From Rhizobium sp. LC145 (lineage in GTDB: Bacteria; Pseudomonadota; Alphaproteobacteria; Rhizobiales; Rhizobiaceae): 64,000 nucleotides of DNA. The position numbers and the translations under genes are program-made. Within the stretch, counting starts at the first letter, position 1; each line of letters starts with the position of its first letter. The stretch lies in NCBI RefSeq assembly GCF_001005825.1, contig NZ_LBHV01000004.1, positions 736,339 through 800,338 on the forward strand. The letters run 5' to 3'. The notes under the pieces were generated by a model, which saw nothing but the letters and a program-made list of their open reading frames with translations, searched no databases and had not been told where the DNA came from. Shown here piece after piece: positions 33,513 to 42,735 of this stretch.

Positions 33513-34613
33513 TCAGGCGGCTTTGATTTCCGCGGTGGCCTTGTCGATCATGTCGTTCTTCATGTCGCGGTTGACCGAGCTGAAGAACTGCACCCGCTGC
33601 ATCTGCTCGTCCGGCAGGACGTTGGCGGCCCGCTCACGCTCGTCCAGCACCTTGTCGACGCCCGCGAAAGCCGAGGCGAAGCCGGACTGGCGGGTCATCG
33701 CGGCGCCGATCTCCGGTGAGGAGAGGATCGCATCGAGGAAGGTATAGGCCGCATCCGCGTTCGGCGCATTGTTGACGACGTTGAAGGAGTAGAGGAACCC
33801 GTAGGTGCCCTCCTTCGGAACCGAAAGCTCGATCGGATGGCCATCCATGATGAGCTTCGCCGCCGGACCGGACCATGCCTGCGCCACATAGATGTCCTCG
33901 TTGACGAACATCTGCTGCACTTCTGAGCCCGCGTCATAATATTTGCGGACCTTGTCCTTGTGCTGGATCAGGTAGTCGCGGGCCTTGTTGGTCGCCGCCT
34001 GCGCGACGTCCGGCTTGTCTCCGTAGGTCACGTAGTCGCCGTCGTCGCCCAGATAGCGCATGGTGATCGAAAGGAAATCGGAAATGATATACGAGGTGAG
34101 GCCCTTGTATTCCTCTTCGAACATGATGCTCCAGCTATCGCTGGCCTTGGTATAGTCCGTGTTGCGCACCAGGCCCTCGAAGCCGGCGAGCAGCGGCACG
34201 CCATAGGTGGAGCCGTCGATGGTGAGCTGCGGCGCGCCGGTATAGGCGGGAGCGAGATTGCCCCAGTTCTTCAGCCGTCCGGTATCGAGCTTCGCCAGAA
34301 GATTGGACTTGATGAACTGCGAGACGCGGTGACCCGTGACGGTCACGATATCGGTCGAGGGCGAGGCGCCCTCGGCCGAAAGCAGGTTGTACTGCTTGCC
34401 CTGGTCGTCCGTCAGGCGCACGCGCACTTCGATGCCCGTATCCTTCTGGAATTGGTCGATGAATTCCTGCGGAACGAACTTGTCGTAGGTCGTGATGTTG
34501 ACGACCTTGCCTTGCGCGAAAGCCGGGCGAATGACCGCCGGCGCGGCCAGCATGCCGGTACCGGCGGCGAGAAGCTTGAGGGTGGAACGGCGGGTTTGCC
34601 TGAAGTCTTTCAT
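33513..34613 (-). CDS. PotD/F-type periplasmic substrate-binding protein
   Basis: The product of about 366 residues begins with a Tat-like signal (TRRSTLKLLAAGTGMLAAPA, cleavage near AFAQG). The mature protein starts VVNITTYDKFVPQEFIDQF, the usual PotD-family opening. It delivers an organic amine or opine-like solute to the adjacent permeases. The ATG at 34613 has AAGGTGAG before it; a GTG three codons earlier is the alternative. It is the first gene of the transporter operon. A racemase gene follows 60 bases away, upstream on the same strand. Confidence 0.9.
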   Translation of the reverse strand: MKDFRQTRRSTLKLLAAGTGMLAAPAVIRPAFAQGKVVNITTYDKFVPQEFIDQFQKDTGIEVRVRLTDDQGKQYNLLSAEGASPSTDIVTVTGHRVSQFIKSNLLAKLDTGRLKNWGNLAPAYTGAPQLTIDGSTYGVPLLAGFEGLVRNTDYTKASDSWSIMFEEEYKGLTSYIISDFLSITMRYLGDDGDYVTYGDKPDVAQAATNKARDYLIQHKDKVRKYYDAGSEVQQMFVNEDIYVAQAWSGPAAKLIMDGHPIELSVPKEGTYGFLYSFNVVNNAPNADAAYTFLDAILSSPEIGAAMTRQSGFASAFAGVDKVLDERERAANVLPDEQMQRVQFFSSVNRDMKNDMIDKATAEIKAA

Positions 34614-34673
34614 GTCACTCACCTTTTTTCTCCTGTCCGGGTTCTTGACGGCATGCAGACTTCACACCCCCAG

Positions 34674-35414
34674 CTAGTGTAACGGCGCTGCCAGCCCCAT
34701 TTCTCCCTTGGCCGAACGGATCGGCTCAAGCGAAATCCCCACTGCCGCATCCGCGTGCAGGAGGGTGGAATCGAATGTCGGGATGTCGAAATCCGCGGCG
34801 CTCACCAGAAGGCCGATCTCGGTGCAGCCCAGGATGACGCTGTCGGCGCCGGCGGCCTTCCCCTTTGCGACGATCTCCTTGTAGCGCCGGTGCGACGTAT
34901 CCTTCACCACGCCGCAGCACAGCTCCCCGAATATGATATCGTGCACATCCTGGCGGTCGTCGGCATCGGGTATCATGACCTCGAGGCCGAAATTCTCTTC
35001 CATGCGCTTGCGGTAGAAGTCCTGCTCCATCGTATAGCGGGTGGCGAGCAGCAGCGGACGGCGGCATCCCGCATCGGCGATCGCTTCACCGGTCACATCG
35101 GCAATGTGGATCAACGGCACCCCGACGGAAGCCTGCACCTCGTCCGCCAGCAGATGCATCGTGTTGGTGCAGATCAGGATCATATCCGCGCCCGCCTGCT
35201 CGAGTTCTTTCGCCACCTTGCTCAATTCACCGGCTGCCTGCTCCCAAGCCCCTAATTTTTGAAGGGTTACGATATCGTGAAAATTCACGGAACGCAGCAC
35301 CACATCCGCAGAATTTAGACCGCCCAATGCTTCTCGTACCTGCTCGTTGACCCTGCGGTAATAGACGGCGGTGCTTTCCCAGCTCATGCCGCCGATCAGG
35401 CCTATCCTTTTCAT
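34674..35414 (-). CDS. aspartate/glutamate racemase family protein
   Basis: The 246-residue enzyme has the family opening RIGLIGGMSWESTAVYYRRV. Both catalytic cysteines lie in recognisable blocks, LICTNTMH and VILGCTEIGLL, as in YgeA-type broad-specificity amino-acid racemases. It would invert an amino acid released from the imported compound. It is the first gene on the minus strand after a 349-base divergent region shared with an Lrp-type regulator, and likely heads the transporter operon. Confidence 0.88.
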   Translation of the reverse strand: MKRIGLIGGMSWESTAVYYRRVNEQVREALGGLNSADVVLRSVNFHDIVTLQKLGAWEQAAGELSKVAKELEQAGADMILICTNTMHLLADEVQASVGVPLIHIADVTGEAIADAGCRRPLLLATRYTMEQDFYRKRMEENFGLEVMIPDADDRQDVHDIIFGELCCGVVKDTSHRRYKEIVAKGKAAGADSVILGCTEIGLLVSAADFDIPTFDSTLLHADAAVGISLEPIRSAKGEMGLAAPLH

Positions 35415-35763
35415 TTTCCATCCCTTTGATTTGTTGTCTTGGTCCTGGGACGATATCCAACAAACACGGAAGGCTGGTTGCTTTTTTCACCCCGTAATGG
35501 GATTATTTTGTAAGATCATCCTGATTCCAATGGATAGACGAGGATGTTTATACAAATCAGGAGGAATGTTTAAATCATAATCACAAAGCCTGAAAATTGG
35601 GCCGGCCTCCTGGGGTGAGCTGAGAAATCGAAAGCGCCTTCCGCCGGGGTTATAACCGCCGAAGCGGCCCGGAAGCCAAGAAGCCATCTTCATACGACAG
35701 CCGCGAACTGAAAAAATTCACCTACGAAACCGCAAGAATTGAAAATCTGTCCCGGAGGCGAGC
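35415..35763. other. 349-base divergent promoter region, racemase / Lrp-type regulator
   Basis: No supported gene lies here. The middle part is AT-rich compared with its surroundings and contains a perfect 10-base palindrome, GGTTATAACC, at 35648-35657. It must hold the promoters of the racemase-transporter operon and of the Lrp-type gene; I cannot place the -35 and -10 elements with confidence. Confidence 0.6.
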
Positions 35764-36225
35764 ATGTTCGACCACATCGACCGAAAGATCATCGAGATAC
35801 TCCAGCAGAACGCCGAAAAATCGGTGGTCGAGATCGCCGACGAGGTCGGACTTTCCCACACGCCCTGCTGGCGCCGCATCAAGCGCATGGAGGACATGGG
35901 CCTGATCCGCAGCCGTGTTGCGCTGATCGACCGCCGCATGGCGAACGTCCCCATGACCATCTTCATCTCCGTGAAGGTGCCACGGCACACCACTACCTGG
36001 CTCGATACATTCCGCAAGGAGATCCGCGACATTCCGGAAATCCTGGAGGCCTACCGCCTGACCGGCGAGACGGATTACCTGCTGCGCACAGTCGTTCCCA
36101 ATATCGACGTCTACGACCAGGTCTATAAGAATCTCATCAGCCGGGTGGAGTTTTCCGACCTCAGTTCCTCGATCGCCATGGAGGAAATGAAGTTTACAAC
36201 CGCCTTGCCGACGAAATACATGTAA
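35764..36225 (+). CDS. Lrp/AsnC family transcriptional regulator
   Basis: The 153-residue protein has an N-terminal winged helix (DRKIIEILQQNAEKSVVEIA, then LSHTPCWRRIKRMEDMGLI) and a C-terminal RAM ligand domain with TGETDYLLRTVVPNIDVYD. It probably senses an amino acid and controls the flanking racemase/transporter operon and the downstream dehydrogenase gene. GGAGG lies before the ATG; the next gene starts 43 bases after its stop. Confidence 0.92.
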   Translation: MFDHIDRKIIEILQQNAEKSVVEIADEVGLSHTPCWRRIKRMEDMGLIRSRVALIDRRMANVPMTIFISVKVPRHTTTWLDTFRKEIRDIPEILEAYRLTGETDYLLRTVVPNIDVYDQVYKNLISRVEFSDLSSSIAMEEMKFTTALPTKYM

Positions 36226-36268
36226 AGCCTCCCGCCCAGCCGCCCCTCGAGCAGACGAAGGAACACCC

Positions 36269-37342
36269 ATGCGCGTCAGCATTCTCGGAGCCGGAGCTAT
36301 AGCCTTCGGTGTCGCCGCCTATCTCGCCAGGAACGGCCATGATCCGATGCTCTGGTCCCCTTCGGGCAAGCGCACCCGCGCATTGGCCGAGGGCGAAGCC
36401 CTGGTGGCGAAGGGCGCGGTGGAATTCTCCGGCAAGGTCCGCGTTGCGAGAGATTGCGCCGAAGCCGTCAGGGACAGTGAAGTCGTCATCATTGCCATGC
36501 CCGCCAACGGTCATCGCGCGGCTTTCGATGCGGCAATCCCCCATCTGCGGCCCGGCCAGCCGGTCATCATCTCCTCGCATAGCTCCTTCGGCGCGCTCTA
36601 CCTCTCGAAAGGGCTTGCGGCGCGCGGCGTGCGTCTGCCGATTTCCGTCTGGGGCACAACCGTGCTGACCGGACGTCAGCAGGGCGAAACGGCTGTGAAC
36701 GTCAACACGGTGCGCCAGAAGATCGACGTCGCCACCCTGCCCAAGTCCGAGATCGATGCCGGCCATGCGCTCTGCACGGAGCTTTTCGGCGACCGGTTCG
36801 TCAAGCGTGACGGGCTGCTGGCAATCGCGCTCAGCAATTTGAACCCGCAGAACCATCTCGGCATCGCCCTCCTCAACCTCACCCGCATGGAAAAGGGCGA
36901 GAACTGGGGCCAGGGCGACAACATCACCCCGACCGTCGGCCGGGTGATCGAGGCGCTGGATGAAGAACGATTAGCGATCGCCAAGAGCTTCGGCCTTTCG
37001 GTCCGCACGGTCCGGGAGCATTTTTCGCTCTCCTTCCACGTGCCGATCGGCACCGTCTCCGAGATGAACCAGCAGATGCACGCGGCGGGCCGCGGCGGTT
37101 TCGGCCCCTCCACGGTCGACAGCCGGTATATCTTCGAGGATGTCCCCTTCGGCCTCGTGCCCACCTCCCTGCTCGGCCGGCTGAGTGGTCATCCCGCTAT
37201 CCTGCATGAAGCCGGAACGGCTCTGCTTTCCGCCGCAACCGGCAGAGATCTCGCCGCCGAAAACGATCTTCTCCCGCATCTCGGCCTCGAAAAGCTTTCC
37301 ATCGGCGAACTCGAAACATTGTGCGCCAACGGCTATTGGTAG
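36269..37342 (+). CDS. octopine/opine dehydrogenase family NAD(P)-dependent oxidoreductase
   Basis: The 357-residue enzyme has an N-terminal Rossmann domain (SILGAGAIAFGVAAYLARNG) and an octopine-dehydrogenase C-terminal domain. The latter includes LSNLNPQNHLGIALLNLTRM, with the Asn and His that align with the opine dehydrogenase catalytic region. Such enzymes split or form secondary amine dicarboxylates from an amino acid and a keto acid. With a racemase, a PotD-type importer and an Lrp regulator next to it, a catabolic role is the simplest idea. AAGGA precedes the ATG. Confidence 0.8.
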   Translation: MRVSILGAGAIAFGVAAYLARNGHDPMLWSPSGKRTRALAEGEALVAKGAVEFSGKVRVARDCAEAVRDSEVVIIAMPANGHRAAFDAAIPHLRPGQPVIISSHSSFGALYLSKGLAARGVRLPISVWGTTVLTGRQQGETAVNVNTVRQKIDVATLPKSEIDAGHALCTELFGDRFVKRDGLLAIALSNLNPQNHLGIALLNLTRMEKGENWGQGDNITPTVGRVIEALDEERLAIAKSFGLSVRTVREHFSLSFHVPIGTVSEMNQQMHAAGRGGFGPSTVDSRYIFEDVPFGLVPTSLLGRLSGHPAILHEAGTALLSAATGRDLAAENDLLPHLGLEKLSIGELETLCANGYW

Positions 37343-37361
37343 CGCTCCGGAGAGGCGCGCA

Positions 37362-38588
37362 TCAGCTCTCCAGGATGCGTGCCTTGGGTCGAACGAACGT
37401 CTTTCGGCCAGCCTTCCATCCGGCGAGCGTAGCGGCCGAGGAACGGACGGCGCTTAGGGGATCGGCCGCATCGAGAACGACGATATCGGCCGGGCCGCCG
37501 ATCCTGAGGCCGTATTGAGCACGCATTATGGCTGCGGCCTGTCCGCTAACCATCTGGAAGACGTGGTCGATATCAGCGTCGCGCGATAGCTGCATCACAT
37601 TGGCGTAAAGATTGGCCATCCTTGCCAGCGACGCGTCGCCGAAGGGCGTGAACGGGTTCAGCACATTGTTGGTGGCGATCGCCGTTCTGACACCATCCGC
37701 CGACAGAAGATGGGCCGGCGCGATCCCACGCGGGATGTTCGAGACGTGGCCGTGGCCCATCAGGAAAAGGTCGGTCGCCGGCAGGACGGTGAGCGCGATC
37801 CCGGCCTCCGCGATCTTCCGTCCGACCGCGGACCGGTCCGCCGGCCCGAGGGCGGAGAGGTTGGTGACGTGACCGATGGTGACGCGACCGCCATAGCCAT
37901 TCGCCCGTGTCGCCTCGATGACGGCTGGCAGGTCTGTCCTTGCGGGATCGAGATGAAAATCGAGGTGGAAATCCACGTCGACGTCATGCCTTTTCGCCAG
38001 CGCGAATATCCTGCGGACATGTTCTTCCGGACGGTGATCGGTATAGGGGCATCCCCCGATCAGATCGGCGCCGGCACGTAGCGCCTCGTCGAGCATATCT
38101 TCCGTTTCAGGCTCCTGCGTCAGCCCCTCCTGGGCGAAGGCGCAGATCTCGATGTCGATCGCGAACGCATACCGCTCGCGAACCCGTTTGATGGCCTCGA
38201 AGGATCGCATGCCGGCGCGGGGATCGATCTCGACAAAGGTCCGCATGCGGTTGGTGCCGTGAACGATGGCCTGGCGGACCAGGGCCGAGGCCCGTTCATA
38301 AACGTCTTCTTCGGAGAAACCGGCCTTGGCCCTGGCCGTTTCGCGCACCGCCTCCTCCAGCGTGCCTTCGCAAATCGAGCAGCGTTCAAGAATACAGGCC
38401 TTGTCGAGATGGATGTGGCTGTCGACGAAACCCGCGAAAGCGAATTTCCCGTCGACATCCTCTTCCTCCACGGCGTGGCAGCGGATTTCCGGCCGCATTT
38501 CGACGATGAGCCCGTCGCGGATCGCGATGTCGATCACCTCCGATCGCTGCGATATGCATGCATTGCGAAGAACGAGATCGGCCCGCAT
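37362..38588 (-). CDS. AtzC/cytosine-deaminase-like amidohydrolase with Asp-to-Asn change
   Basis: The 408-residue protein matches the cytosine deaminase/AtzC branch of amidohydrolases: FAGFVDSHIHLDKACIL with His58 and His60, His208/His212 in DVDFHLDFHL and His240 in TIGHVTNL. The position of the metal-binding, catalytic Asp (normally SDN or TDN) is Asn307 in ATNNVLNPF. That may weaken or change activity. It starts 8 bases after the stop of the gamma-glutamyltransferase gene on the same strand, so the pair is probably one operon. The natural substrate is unknown. Confidence 0.82.
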   Translation of the reverse strand: MRADLVLRNACISQRSEVIDIAIRDGLIVEMRPEIRCHAVEEEDVDGKFAFAGFVDSHIHLDKACILERCSICEGTLEEAVRETARAKAGFSEEDVYERASALVRQAIVHGTNRMRTFVEIDPRAGMRSFEAIKRVRERYAFAIDIEICAFAQEGLTQEPETEDMLDEALRAGADLIGGCPYTDHRPEEHVRRIFALAKRHDVDVDFHLDFHLDPARTDLPAVIEATRANGYGGRVTIGHVTNLSALGPADRSAVGRKIAEAGIALTVLPATDLFLMGHGHVSNIPRGIAPAHLLSADGVRTAIATNNVLNPFTPFGDASLARMANLYANVMQLSRDADIDHVFQMVSGQAAAIMRAQYGLRIGGPADIVVLDAADPLSAVRSSAATLAGWKAGRKTFVRPKARILES

Positions 38589-38596
38589 GTCCTGCC

Positions 38597-40180
38597 TCAA
38601 ACTCCGATCGCGCAGCCGTCGCTGCGGGGGTCGTGCGCGCCGTCGATCCATCCGTCTTCGCCAATCCGGATGACGCCGGCCTGCCCCGCCAGCGCGCTCA
38701 GCGCCGGGAGAGCGACCGTCTCGTGTCCGCGCCGGGAAAGGGCGTTCAGAACCTCCGCGCCGGCGGTCTCCTCGATCTTGAGATTGTCCCTTGTGTCGGA
38801 AAACGTCCGGCCGAGCAGGAATCTCGGCGCGGAAAGCGCTGCGAGCGGATCGAAACCGTGATCGATCAATCTGCTGAGCAGCACGGTCAGCGTTTGCGGC
38901 TGCCCGTCGGCCCCTTGCGTTCCATAGAGGAGGCAGGGCTTTCCGTCGCGCAGGCCCATGCCGGGATTGAGCGTGTAGAACGGCCGCTTGCCGGGGGCGA
39001 GCACGTTCGGACTGGCGGGATCGGTGCTGAAGGCCGCTCCGCGGTTTTGCCACAGGATGCCGGTGTCATCGAGCAGGACGCCGCTGCCCCAATCGTAATA
39101 GGTGCTTTGCAGGACACTCGCGGAGCGGCCGTTTCCATCGACCGCGGCGAGATAGACCGTATCGCCGTTCCGGAATGGGGCCGGCCATGGCAACGCCGCC
39201 TTCCGGTCGATCGCTCCGGCCTTGCGGGAAAGAACCGTGTCGGCGAGCCAGGCAGCGCAGTCCTGCGCGACATGGTCCGGATCGGCGATGCGTCCGCGCT
39301 CGAGAAACGCCTGTTTCACGGCCTCGACGCAAAGGTGATAGAAATCCGCGGATGCCGGGTCCACGTCCTGCATGGCGAAGTGCGACAGGATGCCCATGAT
39401 GGAGAGCGTCGTTACCCCCTGAGACGGCGGCGGTGGTGCCAGAAGCTCCAGATCCCTGTATGTCAGGGACAGGGGAGCGACGATTTTTGCGGACGTCTTC
39501 TCCAGGTCACGCCTGCGGATGGGACTACCCGCCGCCTCCAGACCCGCTGCAATGCGGCCGGCGACCTCTCCCTCGTAGAATTCGCGATGGCCGTGCGTCG
39601 CAAGCCGCTCCAGGACGGACGCGAGCTGCGGTTGCCGCTGGATGCCTTCGGTCGCGAAGAAAGTCGAGACATTCGACCAGCCGCCGATTTCGCCCTTTCG
39701 GAACTCGTGCCAATATCTCTGCGACCGGCTGACCGGAAAGCCAGCGGCGGCGAGTTCGATCGCGTCCTCGAGAAGGCTCGAAAGGTTCTCCGTTCCGCCC
39801 CAATGCGCATGCGAATACCGCAGGGCCTCGCCCCAGCTGTCGACAAGCGCGGCGGTCGTCAGTGCCGACAGGGGGCCGCGCGCGGGGATGGTTTCGAGCT
39901 TCGGCAAATTCTCTGCCGCCTGCCCTATGCCCATGATCGCGTCGCGCCTGCCGGCGCGGTCCGCCACGAGCCAGATGGCGTCGCCGCCCAGACCGCAGAA
40001 ATGCGGATAAAGAACCGTCAGCGCGGCACCTGCGGCAATCACCGCCTCGATCGCGGTGCCGCCGCGGCGCAGAACCTTCGCGCCTGCCTCGCTTGCGGCG
40101 TGATGCGGCGTGGTGACCATGCCGTGCCGGGACCGGGCTGCGGCTTGCGCCGTCTGCTGCGTGAAAATCCGTTCCGGCAT
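38597..40180 (-). CDS. gamma-glutamyltransferase family protein
   Basis: The 527-residue Ntn-hydrolase has the expected blocks: GGTAIEAVIAA, FCGLGGDAIWLV, and the cleavage/catalytic Thr341 in NGDTVYLAAVDGNG. The motif differs from the common TTHxSV form, so it belongs to a divergent branch. I see no signal peptide, so it is probably cytoplasmic, unlike E. coli Ggt. The ATG at 40180 has GAGGGG 6 bases upstream; ATG 40198 has none. It may open gamma-glutamyl or other amide bonds before the amidohydrolase downstream acts. Confidence 0.82.
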   Translation of the reverse strand: MPERIFTQQTAQAAARSRHGMVTTPHHAASEAGAKVLRRGGTAIEAVIAAGAALTVLYPHFCGLGGDAIWLVADRAGRRDAIMGIGQAAENLPKLETIPARGPLSALTTAALVDSWGEALRYSHAHWGGTENLSSLLEDAIELAAAGFPVSRSQRYWHEFRKGEIGGWSNVSTFFATEGIQRQPQLASVLERLATHGHREFYEGEVAGRIAAGLEAAGSPIRRRDLEKTSAKIVAPLSLTYRDLELLAPPPPSQGVTTLSIMGILSHFAMQDVDPASADFYHLCVEAVKQAFLERGRIADPDHVAQDCAAWLADTVLSRKAGAIDRKAALPWPAPFRNGDTVYLAAVDGNGRSASVLQSTYYDWGSGVLLDDTGILWQNRGAAFSTDPASPNVLAPGKRPFYTLNPGMGLRDGKPCLLYGTQGADGQPQTLTVLLSRLIDHGFDPLAALSAPRFLLGRTFSDTRDNLKIEETAGAEVLNALSRRGHETVALPALSALAGQAGVIRIGEDGWIDGAHDPRSDGCAIGV

Positions 40181-40228
40181 CGTCATCCCCTCGGCCATCG
40201 CATGCTTTCCCGGTTTTTTCCGTCGCTG

Positions 40229-40918
40229 CTACTCGGAAGCCGACATGTAACGGCTGAGGATTTCGCTGATATCGGGACCGTCGTCCTTGTCGTCCACCTT
40301 GGCCCGATCCTCAACCGCGTGGAGGTGATGATCCATGATGCGGGTCGCCGCATCCGCATCGAGGTTTTTCAAGGCCTCGATAAGCTGGATATGCTCGTCG
40401 ATCCCGCATTCCGCCGAATGCGGGCGCCCGAACCGGGCAAGGATCAGCGACGAGCGCGAAACCACCTGGCTGATGAAATCGATGAGCAGTTTCGAGCCGG
40501 TCAGTTCGGCGAGCAGAATATGAAATTCGCCCGCGAGGCGAATGGAGCGAGGCGAAGAGGCCTGCAGCGCCCGCTCCTCCTCCCGCACATGGCTGATCAG
40601 CGCATCGATGCCGTCCTTCGGCATGCGTTTGCAAAGCCGCTCGATCACCTCTCGCTCCAGGCAGCGGCGAAGGGCGAAGACCTCCTCCGCCTCCTCCAGC
40701 GTCGGCATGGCGACTGCGGCGCCGCGGTTCGGCTTGATCTCCACGAGGCCGTCGGAGGAGAGCCGCACCAGGGCGTTGCGTGCGCTTGTCCGGCTGACGC
40801 TGAACGTGTCGCCGATCGAATCTTCCGGCAGCTTGGTGCCGGGCTTCAGCGCCTGCTCGAGAATGGCGCGACGGAGCGAAGCGTAGATCGCGTCGCTTCT
40901 GGTCAGGTTCGTGGACAT
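40229..40918 (-). CDS. GntR family regulator, FadR/FCD type
   Basis: The product of about 229 residues has an N-terminal winged helix (SDAIYASLRRAILEQALKPG, then DTFSVSRTSARNALVRL) and an FCD ligand domain with EFHILLAELTGSKLLIDFIS and metal-type His residues. The frame is open to an ATG at 40999, but the domain begins at 40918. It faces the peptide-type importer gene at 41169 across a short region with two ATTGnnnnCAAT operators, one of which overlaps its own probable promoter. It likely controls both directions. Confidence 0.88.
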   Translation of the reverse strand: MSTNLTRSDAIYASLRRAILEQALKPGTKLPEDSIGDTFSVSRTSARNALVRLSSDGLVEIKPNRGAAVAMPTLEEAEEVFALRRCLEREVIERLCKRMPKDGIDALISHVREEERALQASSPRSIRLAGEFHILLAELTGSKLLIDFISQVVSRSSLILARFGRPHSAECGIDEHIQLIEALKNLDADAATRIMDHHLHAVEDRAKVDDKDDGPDISEILSRYMSASE

Positions 40919-40992
40919 CGCTTTCGGCTTCCCGTTCGAATGCATTTTCCACGGCATATTGCATAAATTTTGTACCTTATCTACCCATTTAT

Positions 40993-41004
40993 ATTGCATC
41001 CAAT
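40993..41004. promoter_or_regulatory. GntR operator, copy 1 (ATTGCATCCAAT)
   Basis: This ATTG-N4-CAAT dyad is matched by a second copy at 41143. Looser ATTGCAT half sites occur at 40958 and 41016. The position suggests repression of the regulator's own promoter. The spacing and symmetry suit an FCD-type GntR dimer. Confidence 0.6.
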
Positions 41005-41142
41005 TTTCTGTTGAAATTGCATACGAGATAATCTACGTTCCGCCTAAGCCGCAGAGAACGGCACTTCCAAGGCTCACGAAACGGCTTATGGGCCGCCCGA
41101 TGAGAACCTCGCATGCAATTCGTCGCAGGAATGTTCTGCTGA

Positions 41143-41154
41143 ATTGGATACAAT
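41143..41154. promoter_or_regulatory. GntR operator, copy 2 (ATTGGATACAAT)
   Basis: This second ATTG-N4-CAAT dyad ends 14 bases before the importer's binding-protein ATG and directly precedes its AAAAGGGG ribosome site. It would block transcription or read-through of the importer operon when bound. Confidence 0.6.
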
Positions 41155-41168
41155 AAAAGGGGACCAAG

Positions 41169-42728
41169 ATGATCAAAACGAAGAGATTATTGGCGACAGG
41201 CATTGCCCTGTTCGCACTATCCATGCCGGCCGCAGCCGGCACCCTGAAATGGGGAGCCTCACGCGACATCAGCTCGCTCGATCCCTATTCCTATGGTGAC
41301 AGCTTTGCGCTCGGCGTACTCAACCACGCCTATGAAGGGCTGGTGCGTTACGACCGCAACTTGAAGATCGAGCCGGCGCTCGCCGCCTCCTGGGAAATCG
41401 TTTCGCCAACCACCTGGCGGTTCAAGCTGCGCGAGGGCGTGAAATTCCACAACGGCGCCGATTTCACCGCCGAGGACGTCCAGGCCTCGCTCCTGCGCGC
41501 CAGCGATCCGAAATCGCCGCTGCGCGGCAACATTCCCTCCTACAAGGGATCGCGCGTCATCGATGCTCACACGATCGAAATCGATGTCGCGACCAATTAT
41601 CCGCTGCTGCTGAACGATCTCACCACCATCTACGTCTTCGACGCGGGCTGGCTGAAGGACAACAATGCCGAAGCCCCGACCGACGTCGGCTCGGGCGTCG
41701 AAGGTTATGCCACCTATCACGAGAACGGAACGGGTCCATTCAAGGTCGAAAGCCGCCAGCCGGATGCCAAGACCGTGTTCGTGAAGTTCGACGGCTGGTG
41801 GGATAAGCCGCAACACAATATCGACCGGATCGAGCTGACGCCGATCGCCTCCAGCGCGACCCGCGTGGCAGCACTTCTATCCGGCGATATCGACTTTACC
41901 GACCAGGCGCCGGTGCAGGACCTGCCGCGGCTTGAAGCTGCCTCGTCACAGGTCAAGCTTCTCGAAGGCACCGATCTTCGCACCGTGATGATCGGCTTCA
42001 GCCAGCGCGACCAGCTTCTCTCGGGCGCACCGAACCCGATGAAGGACGTGCGCGTGCGCCAGGCGATGCAGCTCGCGATCGATCTCGACCTCATCCAGAA
42101 GCGCGTCATGCGCGGCAAGTCCCGCAATGCCGGCGCGCTCGTCGCACCGCAGATCCCGGGCTATGACGCAGCGCTGGACGAGCCGGTGAAAGCGGACCCC
42201 GAAAAGGCCAAGGCGCTTCTGAAGGAAGCCGGCGCGGAAGGCTTCGAATTCGAGTTCAACTGCGCGGACAGCCTCGTCAACGAAGAACAGATCTGTCAGG
42301 CGGTCGCCTCCATGTGGTCCCGTGTCGGCCTGAAGCCGAAGCTCGACCAGGGCACCCGCGCCGTGCAGACCCCGAAACGTTCCGCCGGCAAGGTCGATGT
42401 CTACACGCTCGGCTGGGCGACGCTGCCGATGCTCGACACTTACAGCCTCACCTCGCAGGTGCTGCACACCAAGGAAGGCTCGTTCGGCATCTTCAACTGG
42501 GGCGGCTGGTCCGACAAGGAGTTCGACGAGGTGACCAAGGCCTCCGCCGTCGAGCTCGATCAGACGAAGCGTCTTGCGATAGAAGCCCAGTCGCTGAAGA
42601 TCGCCAAGGAGCACGCCCTGATGATCCCGCTGCACCAGCAGCCGCTCGCCTGGGCGACCAATGCGAAGATCGCGGATTTCCCGCTCTTCTCGGATAACCT
42701 TCCCCGCTTATGGCTGGTGAAGATGTAA
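41169..42728 (+). CDS. family 5 (peptide/dipeptide-type) ABC substrate-binding protein
   Basis: The 519-residue protein begins with a Sec signal (LLATGIALFALSMPAAAG). The mature part starts TLKWGASRDISSLDPYSYGD, the usual family 5 opening, and contains TWRFKLREGVKFHNGADFTA. It captures a peptide or other organic solute for the DppBCDF-type transporter encoded downstream. AAAAGGGG precedes the ATG, directly after a GntR operator. A strong stem-loop follows the stop. Confidence 0.92.
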   Translation: MIKTKRLLATGIALFALSMPAAAGTLKWGASRDISSLDPYSYGDSFALGVLNHAYEGLVRYDRNLKIEPALAASWEIVSPTTWRFKLREGVKFHNGADFTAEDVQASLLRASDPKSPLRGNIPSYKGSRVIDAHTIEIDVATNYPLLLNDLTTIYVFDAGWLKDNNAEAPTDVGSGVEGYATYHENGTGPFKVESRQPDAKTVFVKFDGWWDKPQHNIDRIELTPIASSATRVAALLSGDIDFTDQAPVQDLPRLEAASSQVKLLEGTDLRTVMIGFSQRDQLLSGAPNPMKDVRVRQAMQLAIDLDLIQKRVMRGKSRNAGALVAPQIPGYDAALDEPVKADPEKAKALLKEAGAEGFEFEFNCADSLVNEEQICQAVASMWSRVGLKPKLDQGTRAVQTPKRSAGKVDVYTLGWATLPMLDTYSLTSQVLHTKEGSFGIFNWGGWSDKEFDEVTKASAVELDQTKRLAIEAQSLKIAKEHALMIPLHQQPLAWATNAKIADFPLFSDNLPRLWLVKM

Positions 42729-42735
42729 ATCCGAA

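Noticed and set aside
38558..40966. Very long plus-strand open frame (about 800 codons) opposite the gamma-glutamyltransferase gene
   Set aside because: It is antisense to a gene with recognisable catalytic motifs, has no ribosome site or known domain, and arises from the high GC third-position bias.
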